A stretch of DNA of 62,055 nt from Capnocytophaga sp. (GCA_030538675.1 JAUNTM010000005.1:1-62055), one strand, 5' to 3'. Positions 42,234 through 51,341 are shown, counted from the stretch's first letter. Translations and numbers: made by a program. The notes: generated from the letters alone by a model not told the origin.

Positions 42234-43796
42234 TTACAAAGCATCCATTTTTAGCTTATATTTACAGTTGTTTATTTCGGCATTAAGCCAATTTTTCAAC
42301 CGCGACACCTCTTCAGGATATTGTTCGGCTACGTTGTATTGTTCGGCTTTGTCATTGGCAATGTTGTACAATTGGTCTGCCGGAGAATTTCCTAATTGCG
42401 TATTAGTCAACGGATTATATGAATTCCGTTGATTGGGGACTATGTATTTCCACGTGCCGTCATGAATGGACAGCGAGCCTGCCGAAGCAATCACGTAAGC
42501 CCTGCCTTTTTCAGATTTCCCTAACAATGCCTCAAGCACATTTTGGCTGTCGATGGCTTCGTTTTGCGGTTTTTCGCAGTTGACAAGAGCTGCCATAGAA
42601 GCATACAAATCCACCTGCGACACTAAGGCATCGGACTCTCGGGCTGAAACAGATTTTTGCCAATGCACGATAAACGGAACTCTTGTACCTGCCGTAAAAT
42701 TGCTGTATTTACCTCCATTCGGATGAAAATCTGCCCACGGACGGTGCTCGCCGAGAAGTTCCACCGACTGGTCATCATATCCGTCATTAATCACAGGACC
42801 GTTGTCACTCGTGATGATAACCAACGTGTTATCCATCAGATGATTACGCTCAAGCGCTTGAACAATTTCGCCTACCGTCCAATCGAATTGCAATATCGCA
42901 TCGCCACGATGTCCCATGCCGCTTTTGCCCGCAAACCTTGAATGCGGATAACGAGGCACATGGATATCATTCGTCCCCACATAAAGAAAAAAAGGCGTTT
43001 TTTTATTTTTTTCAATAAACTGAACCGCTTTACTCGCTATGGTATCAGCAATATTTTCATCCTGCCAGAGCGCTTTTCCGCCACCTTTCATATACCCGAT
43101 GCGTGAGATACCGTTCACGATAGCTTGGTCATGCCCATGATTGGGCGAAGGCCGAAGTTTTGTGAGCAATTCGGGATGCTCCCTACCGAGCGGTTCGCCC
43201 CCAAAAGGCGTGGTGTAGCTCACGGAAATAGGCGCTTCCGGGTCGTAGTTTGCCACGGCATGATTCTCTATCCATACGCAAGGAACACGGTCGCCTGTTG
43301 CCGCCATAATGTACGAATAATCAAATCCAATATCTTTAGGCCCCGGACTGATGTATCCGTTCCAATCCTGTCCGCCTTTGGTATCGCCAAGCCCCAAATG
43401 CCACTTCCCCACTACTCCCGTATGATATCCCGCCGAGCGAAATACTTGTGCCAGCGTAGATTGTCCCGGTTTTATGACCATAGGAGCATCACCGTCAGCT
43501 ATTCCTGTATCGGTACGCCGCCAATTATAGTCGCCTGTAAGTAACGAATATCGTGAAGGTGTGCAGGTTGCCGCCGTAGTATGTGCATTCGTAAACCGAA
43601 TTCCTCCTTCCGAAAGTTTGTCGACATGTGGCGTACTGATGGTTGATTCGCCATAACAACTCAAATCTCCATACCCGATATCATCCGCAAGAATAATAAT
43701 TACATTCGGGGGCGTAGATGCTACAAACGGTGTTTCGGCACGCTGTGTTTTACATCCAATAAGCGACACCGCAGCAAGTAGTAATAAAAATTTCAT
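42234..43796 (-). CDS. Type I arylsulfatase, lipoprotein
   Basis: A 520-residue sulfatase. The lipoprotein signal ends at Cys15 (LAAVSLIGC). PNVIIILADDIGYGDLSCYG carries the metal-binding Asp pair. The formylglycine site is CTPSRYSLLTG (Cys78), the Cys-type that needs an activating enzyme. GKWHLGLG and TSDNGPVI are further active-site motifs. It removes sulfate from an unknown ester, most likely host or algal glycans. No sulfatase-maturing enzyme lies in the window. It faces dnaG divergently; a minus-strand TATTTTTG (43848-43855) is its likely -7 element. Confidence 0.95.
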   Translation of the reverse strand: MKFLLLLAAVSLIGCKTQRAETPFVASTPPNVIIILADDIGYGDLSCYGESTISTPHVDKLSEGGIRFTNAHTTAATCTPSRYSLLTGDYNWRRTDTGIADGDAPMVIKPGQSTLAQVFRSAGYHTGVVGKWHLGLGDTKGGQDWNGYISPGPKDIGFDYSYIMAATGDRVPCVWIENHAVANYDPEAPISVSYTTPFGGEPLGREHPELLTKLRPSPNHGHDQAIVNGISRIGYMKGGGKALWQDENIADTIASKAVQFIEKNKKTPFFLYVGTNDIHVPRYPHSRFAGKSGMGHRGDAILQFDWTVGEIVQALERNHLMDNTLVIITSDNGPVINDGYDDQSVELLGEHRPWADFHPNGGKYSNFTAGTRVPFIVHWQKSVSARESDALVSQVDLYASMAALVNCEKPQNEAIDSQNVLEALLGKSEKGRAYVIASAGSLSIHDGTWKYIVPNQRNSYNPLTNTQLGNSPADQLYNIANDKAEQYNVAEQYPEEVSRLKNWLNAEINNCKYKLKMDAL

Positions 43797-43847
43797 AAAA
43801 TAAAATATTTTGGCAGTTTGTTTTGGTTTTGCAAATGGTTCTTACGG

Positions 43848-43855
43848 CAAAAATA
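43848..43855 (-). promoter_or_regulatory. -7 element of the arylsulfatase gene
   Basis: TATTTTTG on the minus strand, 51 bases before the ATG. Confidence 0.5.
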
Positions 43856-43957
43856 CGATTCTATTTTCAGAAATAAAAATAGAGCCGCACAATGAGCCTT
43901 GAAAATTTCTATCAAGCATAAAATAGTATTTACCAATGAATTTAAAGAAGTCTTTTT

Positions 43958-43965
43958 TATCTTTG
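43958..43965 (+). promoter_or_regulatory. -7 element of dnaG
   Basis: TATCTTTG, 21 bases before the TTG start codon. Because it lies downstream of the only upstream ATG (43936), it decides the dnaG start. Confidence 0.7.
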
Positions 43966-43986
43966 CATCTTAAAAACATATCCAAA

Positions 43987-45948
43987 TTGATTTCCAAAGC
44001 CACCATCGACAAAGTTTTCGACCTCGCCCGCGTGGAGGAGGTTATCGGCGATTTCGTCCAACTCAAAAAATCGGGAGCGAACTATAAGGGGTTAAGCCCG
44101 TTTGCCAACGAACGGACACCGAGTTTTATGGTATCGCCCGTGAAGCAGATTTGGAAGGATTTCAGTAGCGGAAAAGGCGGTAATGCCATCGCTTTTTTGA
44201 TGGAACACGAGCATTTTACCTACCCCGAAGCCATTCGCTATCTGGCGAACAAATACCATATCGAGATAGAAGAAACCGAAGCTACTACCGAAGAAAAAGC
44301 CATTGCCGACGAGCGGGAAAGCCTTTACATCGTGTCGGAATACGCCCAGAAATATTTTGAAAAAACACTCCACGACACCGAAACGGGGCTTGCTATCGGC
44401 AAATCATACTTTAAGGAAAGAGGTTTTACCGATGATACGATACGCAAATTCCGTCTGGGCTATTCGCCCGATGCGTGGTCGGCGTTTACCGATGATGCCC
44501 TTGCGGAAGGCTATCAGCTCGAATTTCTCGAAAAATCGGGATTGACCATCGTTAAAGAAGATAAAAAATTCGACCGGTTTAAAGGGCGTGTGATGTTTCC
44601 CATCCATTCGATGAGCGGACGCGTGCTGGGCTTCGGCGGACGGATTTTGACGCAAGACAAAAAAGCCGCCAAATACCTCAATTCGCCCGAGAGTGAAATT
44701 TATCACAAAAGCAAGGTCTTGTACGGGATTTACCACGCTAAGCAAGCCATTGCCAAGTTGGACAATTGTTATCTGGTAGAAGGCTATACCGATGTCATTC
44801 AGTTTCACCAGCGGGGGATTGAAAATGTGGTTTCGTCCAGCGGAACGGCTCTCACAACCGAACAAATCCGATTAATTAATCGGCTAACGCCCAATATCAC
44901 AATGCTTTACGATGGCGATGCGGCAGGGCTTCGGGCATCTATACGGGGGGTGGATTTGATTTTGGAACAAGGAATGAACGTCAAGATTTGCACGTTTCCC
45001 GACGGGGAAGACCCCGACAGTTTCGCACGGAAAACCGCCTACGAGGATTTGGTGCAATATCTCAACGAAAACGCCACCGATTTTATCCGTTTCAAGGCAT
45101 CGTTATTGATGAACGAAACCCAAAACGACCCTATCCGCAAGGCGGAAACCATCCGCGACATGGTCGAAAGCATCTCAAAAATCCCCGACCTCATCAAGCA
45201 GGAAATTTACATCCGCGAATGCTCGCAAATTATGGATATTTCGGAAGAAGTGCTTTTTTCTACGCTTTCGCAAAAATTCAATAAAGAACGCTACGAAGGG
45301 CAAAAGGCAGAACGCAAGAAAACAATGCAGGTCATCCACACCCGCGATGAGCAAATCAAAGCTCAAGTAAATCGGCAAGAAGTGTTGGAGCATGACCTTA
45401 TAAAGCATCTTACCCTCTACGGAAATAAAGATGGGATGTTTAAAGAAATTATTTTTGCAACTGACGAAGAAGGAAATCTTAAAGAAGAAGAAATTACTCA
45501 AAACATCAAAATATACGAAAAAATTTTCCTTGAACTCCAACAGGACGAAATCGAGCTTGCCAATCCTTTTTTTAAAGAAATTTATCAGTATGTGATGCGT
45601 AAATTTCAAGAAGAAAATCTTGTAGAAATCGCCACTTTGGCAAACGAACTTTCTATCGAAACTGCCGAAAAACTATCGGACATCGCTATGGAAGATGAAA
45701 AACACCGCCTGCACGACTGGCAACGCCACCACATCAATCCGCAAACGCTCGAAGAAGGCGTAGATAAAGCTGTTGCAGATATTCTTTTAAATATCCGAGT
45801 AACTCTCATCAATCAGTTAATCAATGAATTACAAGAAAATATAAAAAACAGTCCTGATGAAGAAAAACCAATTATTTTGGAAGATATTATGAATTACTTA
45901 ACGCTCCGAAAGGTGCTGTTCGGCAGACTGAGCAGAGTTGTTAATTAA
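43987..45948 (+). CDS. dnaG: DNA primase, TTG start
   Basis: A 653-residue primase that makes RNA primers at the replication fork. It begins (L/M)ISKATIDKVFDLARVEEVI, the normal DnaG N-terminus. The usual CHC2 zinc ligands are altered: where most primases read CPFHxEKTPSF this one reads SPFANERTPSFMVSP, and the later Cys pair reads WKDFSSGKGGNA. The Toprim domain follows (YLVEGYTDVIQFHQ, LYDGDAAGLRA, FPDGEDPDSF), then a C-terminal helicase-binding helical region. TTG at 43987 is the only start compatible with the promoter. Confidence 0.94.
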   Translation: MISKATIDKVFDLARVEEVIGDFVQLKKSGANYKGLSPFANERTPSFMVSPVKQIWKDFSSGKGGNAIAFLMEHEHFTYPEAIRYLANKYHIEIEETEATTEEKAIADERESLYIVSEYAQKYFEKTLHDTETGLAIGKSYFKERGFTDDTIRKFRLGYSPDAWSAFTDDALAEGYQLEFLEKSGLTIVKEDKKFDRFKGRVMFPIHSMSGRVLGFGGRILTQDKKAAKYLNSPESEIYHKSKVLYGIYHAKQAIAKLDNCYLVEGYTDVIQFHQRGIENVVSSSGTALTTEQIRLINRLTPNITMLYDGDAAGLRASIRGVDLILEQGMNVKICTFPDGEDPDSFARKTAYEDLVQYLNENATDFIRFKASLLMNETQNDPIRKAETIRDMVESISKIPDLIKQEIYIRECSQIMDISEEVLFSTLSQKFNKERYEGQKAERKKTMQVIHTRDEQIKAQVNRQEVLEHDLIKHLTLYGNKDGMFKEIIFATDEEGNLKEEEITQNIKIYEKIFLELQQDEIELANPFFKEIYQYVMRKFQEENLVEIATLANELSIETAEKLSDIAMEDEKHRLHDWQRHHINPQTLEEGVDKAVADILLNIRVTLINQLINELQENIKNSPDEEKPIILEDIMNYLTLRKVLFGRLSRVVN

Positions 45949-46054
45949 AGGAAAAAGTTAAAAAAGAACAAGGATAAAGTTTAAAGATAAAAGAATAAAG
46001 CCCCTAATAACTATTTGGCTATTGGCTAACTCCTAATCCCTAAAACCTAAAAAA

Positions 46055-46999
46055 ATGACAATACTACATTTAGATACCAACCATCCGCTGATGTTGGAGC
46101 AATTATCGGATAACGGATTTGAAAACCACGAAGATTACTACAGCTCAAAACAAGAAATCGAAGCGAAAATACACGAATATGACGGCATTATTTTGCGAAG
46201 TCGTTTTTCTATCGACAAAGCGTTTTTGGACAAAGCCACCAAACTCAAATTTATCGGACGGGTCGGGGCAGGACTTGAAAATATAGATTGCGGATATGCT
46301 GAAAGTAAAGGCATTACGCTCATCGCCGCGCCCGAAGGCAACCGCAATGCTGTGGGCGAACATACGCTCGGAATGCTGCTTTCGCTTCTTAATAAATTCA
46401 AAAAATCAAATAACGAAATCATACACGGAAAGTGGCTTCGGGAAGAAAACCGGGGTTTTGAATTGGATTATCTCACGGTCGGCATCATCGGCTACGGCAA
46501 TATGGGAAAATCATTTGCGAAAAAACTGAAAGGCTTTGATTGTCAAGTGATTTGCTACGACATCAAAGAAAATGTCGGTGATGAAAATGCGGTGCAGGTT
46601 TCGTTGGACGAGTTTTTCGCAAAAGCGGATGCCGTAAGCCTGCATACGCCGCAAACACCGCTGACTCTCAAGATGATAAATGCGGATTTCATCAACCGTT
46701 TTGCCAAACCGTTCTGGTTTATCAATACGGCGAGGGGCAAGAGCGTTGTTACCGATGATTTGGTGGCGGCATTGCAATCGGGTAAGGTCAAAGGAGCGGG
46801 ACTTGATGTATTGGAATATGAAAAAAGTTCGTTTGAAGATTTCTTTTCCGATGGCAATCTGCCGGCTTCGTTCTGCTATTTGATGCAGGCGGACAATGTA
46901 ATCCTCACGCCCCACATCGCCGGATGGACGGTAGAAAGCAAAGAAAAATTAGCCCAAGTCATCGTGGATAAAATCGTGGCACAGTTTGCCGTAAAATAA
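46055..46999 (+). CDS. D-2-hydroxyacid dehydrogenase (NAD-binding, SerA-like)
   Basis: A 314-residue dehydrogenase with split substrate domain and central NAD domain. Seen are KFIGRVGAGLENID, EGNRNAVGEHTLGMLL, the dinucleotide loop VGIIGYGNMGKSFA, SLHTPQTPLT, the catalytic Arg in INTARGKSVV, and the His of TPHIAGWT, paired with the Glu in LDVLEYE. It has no ACT domain, so it is not a full-length SerA. It may oxidise 3-phosphoglycerate or another 2-hydroxyacid. The 106-base gap before it is A/C-rich with no visible promoter. Confidence 0.9.
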   Translation: MTILHLDTNHPLMLEQLSDNGFENHEDYYSSKQEIEAKIHEYDGIILRSRFSIDKAFLDKATKLKFIGRVGAGLENIDCGYAESKGITLIAAPEGNRNAVGEHTLGMLLSLLNKFKKSNNEIIHGKWLREENRGFELDYLTVGIIGYGNMGKSFAKKLKGFDCQVICYDIKENVGDENAVQVSLDEFFAKADAVSLHTPQTPLTLKMINADFINRFAKPFWFINTARGKSVVTDDLVAALQSGKVKGAGLDVLEYEKSSFEDFFSDGNLPASFCYLMQADNVILTPHIAGWTVESKEKLAQVIVDKIVAQFAVK

Positions 47000-47189
47000 C
47001 CTGGGGCAATTCGATAAATTATTGAATATCACAATATTACTTTACAGAAATCTTCACCTTGCGCTACATAAATTTTTGCTTGTTATAATTTGGATGCCTC
47101 GGTGCTCGAACGCTTTTGGTATTTGAATTGGTTTGACAGGAGTTGGCTTTTGTCTATTGCCTATTCCCTATCCCCTACCCCCTATTCCC

Positions 47190-47366
47190 TGTTCCCTGCG
47201 TGAGGGATAGTAGCGGAAATAAAGCGAAGCGAAACGCTGTTTTTTGCCGACACTGCGGGGGCGACCAGCGGAAGCCAACGCAGGGCGTGCAAAAAAAGCG
47301 GTTTCGCGAGTGTATTGCAGCGGAAAGCCCGACCCCCCAATCATTAAAAATTGGGGGGCACGCCCT
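47190..47366 (+). other. Structured intergenic element of flavobacterial type
   Basis: The stretch opens TGCGTGAGGGATAGTAGCGG, includes GCGAAGCGAAACGCTG and CCAGCGGAAGCCAACGC, and closes with AGCGGAAAGCCCGACCCCCC, an AT loop and GGGGGGCACGCCC. The last part is a strong hairpin (CCCCCCAAT/ATTGGGGGG). I recall GAGGGATAG-AGCGG...GAAAGCCCG...CACGCCC as a frequent intergenic pattern in Flavobacteria; whether it equals a named RNA motif is unchecked. It lies in the 494-base gap between the dehydrogenase and the TPR/HTH gene, after a CCCTATT-rich tract (47155-47195). Confidence 0.5.
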
Positions 47367-47448
47367 AAAAAATAGCGGCTAAAAATTGAAGGTGGTGATT
47401 TTCAGATGTTAAATATTTTCTCTTAACGGTTTGTTTGAAATAAAATAG

Positions 47449-47456
47449 TACTTTTG
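47449..47456 (+). promoter_or_regulatory. -7 element of the TPR/HTH regulator gene
   Basis: TACTTTTG, 37 bases before the ATG. A TTG at 47431 has a 15-base spacing. Confidence 0.55.
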
Positions 47457-47493
47457 TAAAATATAAATTACTACATACGTACTACGATTGACG

Positions 47494-49179
47494 ATGAGAT
47501 TGAACGAAATGATCGCTTGCAAGGGCAAAAAGAAAGTTTTTGTGTTTTTTTTACTTTGTGTTGCACAGGCTTATGGGCAGTTGCCTTACAAGGACTTGCT
47601 GCATAAGTCTTATTATACGCATTCGCAAGCGTATGATTCGTTGCAGGCAAGGTTTTTGACTATTTCTTCATCGGCAGAGGCTAAGAGGATTGCCAAAGAG
47701 ATAAAACAGTTTGCCAAAAAAAATAAAGACCCGCATTTGTCTTTGATGAGCGATTATTGGTATGCGTACTATGTGAAGGACAGATGTAAGGAGAATCCGG
47801 ACAGCACGGCGGTCATTGTCGCTCTTTTTCAGGATGTCATTAAACGTTCTAAGCGGGAAAAGAATGAGGTATTGGCAACTCGTGTTTTGTTTGATATTTC
47901 GGAATATTACTGGATTGATGTCCAAAATTATGAATTGGCTTTTGAGAATTATATCCAAACGGGAAAGAATATGGCAGAGCTTTCGCTGGATACTTTCCCT
48001 GAGTCGGTCTATATTTACGGGATGATTGCCGAGCGTTTTTACAGGTTCAAAGATTACGAAAATGCTATTTACTACGCCTCGAAAACGCTTCCGATTGCTG
48101 TTGATAAGAACAATTGGTGGTTTAAATGGAATGCTACCAATACGTTGGGCGTCTGTTATCAGCAGACGGAAAAGTATGATATGTCGGACTTATTCCTCAA
48201 GAGGGCTGCCGATGAGTCTCTCCCGTATAGCAAAGAGGGGACGCACTATGCGATATCCATGGGGAATATAGGTGAAAATCGTTATTTGCAAAACCGCTAC
48301 GAGGAGGCTTTACCGCTGTTGGAACTGGATTGGGATAACGCATTGCGTATCCGTGATAGTCGCTTGATTGTCAATTCCGGAAGCCTTATTGCCGATATTT
48401 TGGTGAGCCGGTCGGAATTGGAAAAAGCCAAAAGCTATTTGGATGTTGTCGAAAAGCATCTTTTGCGTGATGAATATACGTCTCGCAACGTGAAATTCTA
48501 TACCGCAATGAGAAAGTGGTATATGGCTCAAGAAAAGTATGCAGAGGCAGGTGTCTATCAAGACTCTATGGCGTTTGCGGCAAATGAAAGGGACAGACGG
48601 TTCAACTTACTGCTGCTGATGCGTGCCCAGCAGAAAAATGATCTCAGAAATCTGGAAATCGAGAAAGAAAACACATCATCGGCCCGGCTGCAAACAATCA
48701 CAATAACCATAGTTATGATTCTTATAATCATAATATTAGGCGCTTTGTTCTATAAAATAAGGGGTGTCCTTATTCGTAAAAACAAAGAAAAGGAATTGGA
48801 GCTCGACAAGGCTAAAACGGAGCTGGAATATTTCACCAACAGGCTTACTCAAAGGATTCAAATGACAGAGGAGGAGACTTCGGATAAAGCCTTAAATGTA
48901 GATGTAAATAAATTGCTCACGCATGAGGATTGGCAATTGTTCTTGAAGAGCTTTAACAAAGTACATCCTGATTTCATCAAGCGTCTGAAAGATAAAGTTG
49001 CAGGCATTAGCCAATCGGAAATAAGGTTGGTATCGCTTGCTAAACTTGGATTTTCCCATATCGAAATAGGGAAAATTCTCGGTATTTCGCCACAAAGTTC
49101 GCGGGTGGCATGGCACAGACTCAAAAAGAAAATTGACGAGGAGGAGGTTTCATTGGAAGAATTCGCACGCACGGTATAG
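47494..49179 (+). CDS. TPR-containing membrane regulator with C-terminal helix-turn-helix
   Basis: A 561-residue protein. A signal sequence (VFVFFLLCVAQAYGQ) is followed by about 380 residues of TPR-like helical repeats (for example RFYRFKDYENAIYYASKTLP and NRYLQNRYEEALPLLELDWD), a transmembrane helix (ITITIVMILIIIILGALFY), a coiled coil (KNKEKELELDKAKTELEYFT) and a cytoplasmic C-terminal LuxR-like helix-turn-helix (SEIRLVSLAKLGFSHIEIGK, then ISPQSSRVAWHRLKKKI). Such one-component sensors bind DNA from the membrane. ATG at 47494 is preferred over TTG at 47488. The target is unknown; it converges with a sigma factor gene. Confidence 0.9.
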   Translation: MRLNEMIACKGKKKVFVFFLLCVAQAYGQLPYKDLLHKSYYTHSQAYDSLQARFLTISSSAEAKRIAKEIKQFAKKNKDPHLSLMSDYWYAYYVKDRCKENPDSTAVIVALFQDVIKRSKREKNEVLATRVLFDISEYYWIDVQNYELAFENYIQTGKNMAELSLDTFPESVYIYGMIAERFYRFKDYENAIYYASKTLPIAVDKNNWWFKWNATNTLGVCYQQTEKYDMSDLFLKRAADESLPYSKEGTHYAISMGNIGENRYLQNRYEEALPLLELDWDNALRIRDSRLIVNSGSLIADILVSRSELEKAKSYLDVVEKHLLRDEYTSRNVKFYTAMRKWYMAQEKYAEAGVYQDSMAFAANERDRRFNLLLLMRAQQKNDLRNLEIEKENTSSARLQTITITIVMILIIIILGALFYKIRGVLIRKNKEKELELDKAKTELEYFTNRLTQRIQMTEEETSDKALNVDVNKLLTHEDWQLFLKSFNKVHPDFIKRLKDKVAGISQSEIRLVSLAKLGFSHIEIGKILGISPQSSRVAWHRLKKKIDEEEVSLEEFARTV

Positions 49180-49193
49180 TCAGCAATGCGTTG

Positions 49194-49757
49194 TCATGCA
49201 GGCTTTGCGTTGTTTCGGATGATTTCCGCCAGCAACTTTTTGGCACGCATCAGGGTTACTTTTACATTTGATAAAGAGGATTGGGTCTCTTCGGCAATTT
49301 CTTTATACGATTTTTCTTGCAGATAGCGTAGTTGGATAGCAGTACGATACGGTTCTTTGAGTTGTTTGATACAGCTGAGTAACCGGTTGAGGTTTTGTTC
49401 TGTAATAAGTTGGTCTTCGGCAGTAGGAGACTCATCGGCTATCGCCATTATTTCGTTTTCATTGGTGGCATCGAGCGGGCTGTTTTGGCGGTTGCGAAGC
49501 ATGTCGATATGGATGTTTTTGGAGATGGTAGTCAGCCAGGTTTTGAAAGAAAAAGCCTCATTATATGAGTCGATTTTGTCAAACGCTCTGGCAAATGTCT
49601 GTACCGTAATGTCTTCCGCATCGGACTCGTCGGCAGTGCGTTTGAGTTGAAATGCGTAAACATCCGTCCAAAATAAGTCAAGCAAAAAACTAAACGCCTT
49701 TTGCTTGCCTTGTCTTGCTTCTTTGATTTTGTTGGTTAAAACTTCGCTGTTCGCCAT
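49194..49757 (-). CDS. RNA polymerase sigma factor, ECF-like
   Basis: A 187-residue sigma-70 family factor with only regions 2 and 4. Region 2 contains DVYAFQLKRTADESDAEDIT and FARAFDKIDSYNEAFSFKTWLTTISKN. Region 4 is LKEPYRTAIQLRYLQEKSYKEIAEETQSS with the helix-turn-helix ending LSNVKVTLMRAKKLL. No anti-sigma factor gene is adjacent. It is preceded by a short Cys-rich membrane protein gene 12 bases away and may share its transcript. Confidence 0.94.
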   Translation of the reverse strand: MANSEVLTNKIKEARQGKQKAFSFLLDLFWTDVYAFQLKRTADESDAEDITVQTFARAFDKIDSYNEAFSFKTWLTTISKNIHIDMLRNRQNSPLDATNENEIMAIADESPTAEDQLITEQNLNRLLSCIKQLKEPYRTAIQLRYLQEKSYKEIAEETQSSLSNVKVTLMRAKKLLAEIIRNNAKPA

Positions 49758-49769
49758 ATCATGAGGTTC

Positions 49770-49961
49770 TTACGATGCTTTGCAGTCTTGCTCTTCGGGC
49801 ATTTTCCCACAGAAACCGCAAGGCTCTCCCGATTTGTTCAAATGTGGATTTTGACTCGCACACGTACCTGCAAATTTACCGTCTTTTTTAGCCCATATTT
49901 TGATGGCAATACCGGCAACGCAAAGTCCCAAAATTCCGATAGTCAATAATAATAATTTCAT
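49770..49961 (-). CDS. Small Cys-rich membrane or secreted protein
   Basis: A 63-residue protein with one N-terminal membrane segment (LLLLTIGILGLCVAGIAIKIW), then KKDGKFAGTCASQNPHLN and GEPCGFCGKMPEEQDC. The Cys pattern C-x13-CxxC-x8-C suggests metal binding or disulfides. The family is widespread in Bacteroidota as a 'membrane or secreted protein' and has no known role. The open frame runs 21 codons further up into the end of bshB1. A minus-strand TATTTTCG at 49982-49989 could be its -7 element. Confidence 0.72.
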   Translation of the reverse strand: MKLLLLTIGILGLCVAGIAIKIWAKKDGKFAGTCASQNPHLNKSGEPCGFCGKMPEEQDCKAS

Positions 49962-50008
49962 AGTATTCGTGTTTGTTACGGCGAAAATACGCCTTTTGTT
50001 AATAGATT

Positions 50009-50731
50009 CTATTTTATATCCCAAAGCGAATTCACGGCAGGCGTACGCTCTACGGTAAATCCTTCGGCGTACGCCACACTCGCCAGCCTGCCCAAATCAC
50101 GTGCCCGATAGGTTACGCTATCGATAAAATTTTGGTCGGAAATCGGTGTTGAAGGTTCTTTACTTTCGGGGTCGTAGAATTGGGTTTTGTACGCCAATAC
50201 CGAAGCTACTTTGGTTTCGATATATCCTGTGATATCCACCACGAAATCGGGTTGGAGGTTTTTCCATTGGATGTAATGATATACAAACTTGGGTCGCCAA
50301 GCCTCTTGCAAACTGCCGTGATAGTACGTTTCTACCTTTCGTAATCCGCTCAGAAAACAAGCATCACTGACGAGCTTGGCAGCACGCCCATGGTCGATAT
50401 GCCGGTCGTCAACGGCATTGCATAACACGATTTCGGGCTGGTATTTGCGTATTTTTTTGATAATTTCGAGTTGATGTTCTTTATCATTTGCGAAAAATCC
50501 GTCGAAAAAATCTAAGTTTTCACGTATATTGATGCCGAGTATTTTAGCCGCTTCGTGTGCTTCGGCTGTCCTGGTGTCGGCACTTCCTCTTGTTCCGAGT
50601 TCGCCTCGTGTAAGGTCGATGATGCCCACTTGCTTGCCCGCAGCAATCTCTTTGGCAAGTGTACCCGAACACCCGAGTTCCACATCGTCAGGATGTGCAC
50701 CAAAAGCCAATATGTCCAATTTCACATTCAT
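50009..50731 (-). CDS. bshB1: Bacillithiol biosynthesis deacetylase BshB1
   Basis: A 240-residue LmbE-fold zinc hydrolase. Seen are the metal motif AFGAHPDDVE, LTRGELGTRGSADTRTAEA, NLDFFDGFF, and the second metal ligand region VDDRHIDHGRAA. It deacetylates GlcNAc-malate to GlcN-malate, the second step of bacillithiol synthesis. It follows the glutathione peroxidase gene by four bases, so the two are cotranscribed. Together with ypdA at 59194 it shows that the organism uses bacillithiol. Confidence 0.95.
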   Translation of the reverse strand: MNVKLDILAFGAHPDDVELGCSGTLAKEIAAGKQVGIIDLTRGELGTRGSADTRTAEAHEAAKILGINIRENLDFFDGFFANDKEHQLEIIKKIRKYQPEIVLCNAVDDRHIDHGRAAKLVSDACFLSGLRKVETYYHGSLQEAWRPKFVYHYIQWKNLQPDFVVDITGYIETKVASVLAYKTQFYDPESKEPSTPISDQNFIDSVTYRARDLGRLASVAYAEGFTVERTPAVNSLWDIK

Positions 50732-50735
50732 ACAA

Positions 50736-51341
50736 TTATTGTTCTATCCAATTGATAATTTCTTTGTCGGAAGGCGACGTACGTGGCGAAATTACTTTTT
50801 GCAAACGCCCGTCCTCTCCGATAAGATATTTTTGAAAATTCCAACTTACTTTTGAATCCTCCACCCCGTTTTTATCTTTTTCGGTCAGAAATTGATACAG
50901 CGGATGCATGCCTTTGCCTTTCACGGTGATTTTTTCCATCATGGGAAATGTCACCCCGTAATTGATTTTGCAAAATTGCGCAATTTCTTCATTACTCCCG
51001 GGTTCTTGCCACATAAAGTCGTTGGCAGGAAATCCTAAGATGACAAAATTTTTATCTTTATACTTTTTGTACAATGCCTCAAGCTCTTCGTATTGAGGTG
51101 TGAGCCCGCATTTGGAAGCGGTATTGACAATCATTATTTTTTTGCCCTTGAGGTCTGCGAGTGCAAAGTCTTTCCCTGTGATATCCTTGACGACAAACGA
51201 ATAAACCGTCTGTTCTCCAGTTGCTTGTTTCTCCATAGTAGTTGTTTTTAGTGTGTTTTCGGCCTGCTTTTGCTGTTGGTTTTGCGCACAGCCAGCGAGT
51301 ATCACGCTTACCGATAGCAATAAGGAGTAAATATTTTTCAT
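50736..51341 (-). CDS. Glutathione peroxidase-family lipoprotein
   Basis: A 201-residue protein with a lipoprotein signal (LLLSVSVILAGC), a short Gln-rich linker and the thioredoxin-fold peroxidase domain. The active Cys is in NTASKCGLTPQYEEL, followed by LGFPANDFMWQEPG and VSWNFQKYLI, with the Gln and Trp-Asn of the catalytic tetrad. Cys replaces selenocysteine. In an organism with bacillithiol it most likely uses thioredoxin or bacillithiol rather than glutathione; this is inference. It leads the operon with bshB1. The lipid anchor puts it outside the cytoplasm, which is unusual for this family. Confidence 0.93.
   Translation of the reverse strand: MKNIYSLLLSVSVILAGCAQNQQQKQAENTLKTTTMEKQATGEQTVYSFVVKDITGKDFALADLKGKKIMIVNTASKCGLTPQYEELEALYKKYKDKNFVILGFPANDFMWQEPGSNEEIAQFCKINYGVTFPMMEKITVKGKGMHPLYQFLTEKDKNGVEDSKVSWNFQKYLIGEDGRLQKVISPRTSPSDKEIINWIEQ

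Noticed and set aside
43936..43986. Upstream ATG extension of dnaG
   Set aside because: The promoter -7 element lies inside it and the extra 17 residues do not belong to any known DnaG N-terminus.
47155..47195. CCCTATT-like tract as a CRISPR or tandem array
   Set aside because: The units are short and irregular without spacers; it is low-complexity sequence.
49962..50024. 21-codon N-terminal extension of the small Cys-rich protein
   Set aside because: It overlaps the end of bshB1, and the signal-like segment begins at the internal Met (49961).
50736..51341. Selenocysteine in the glutathione peroxidase
   Set aside because: The active site codon encodes Cys; no in-frame TGA is present there.
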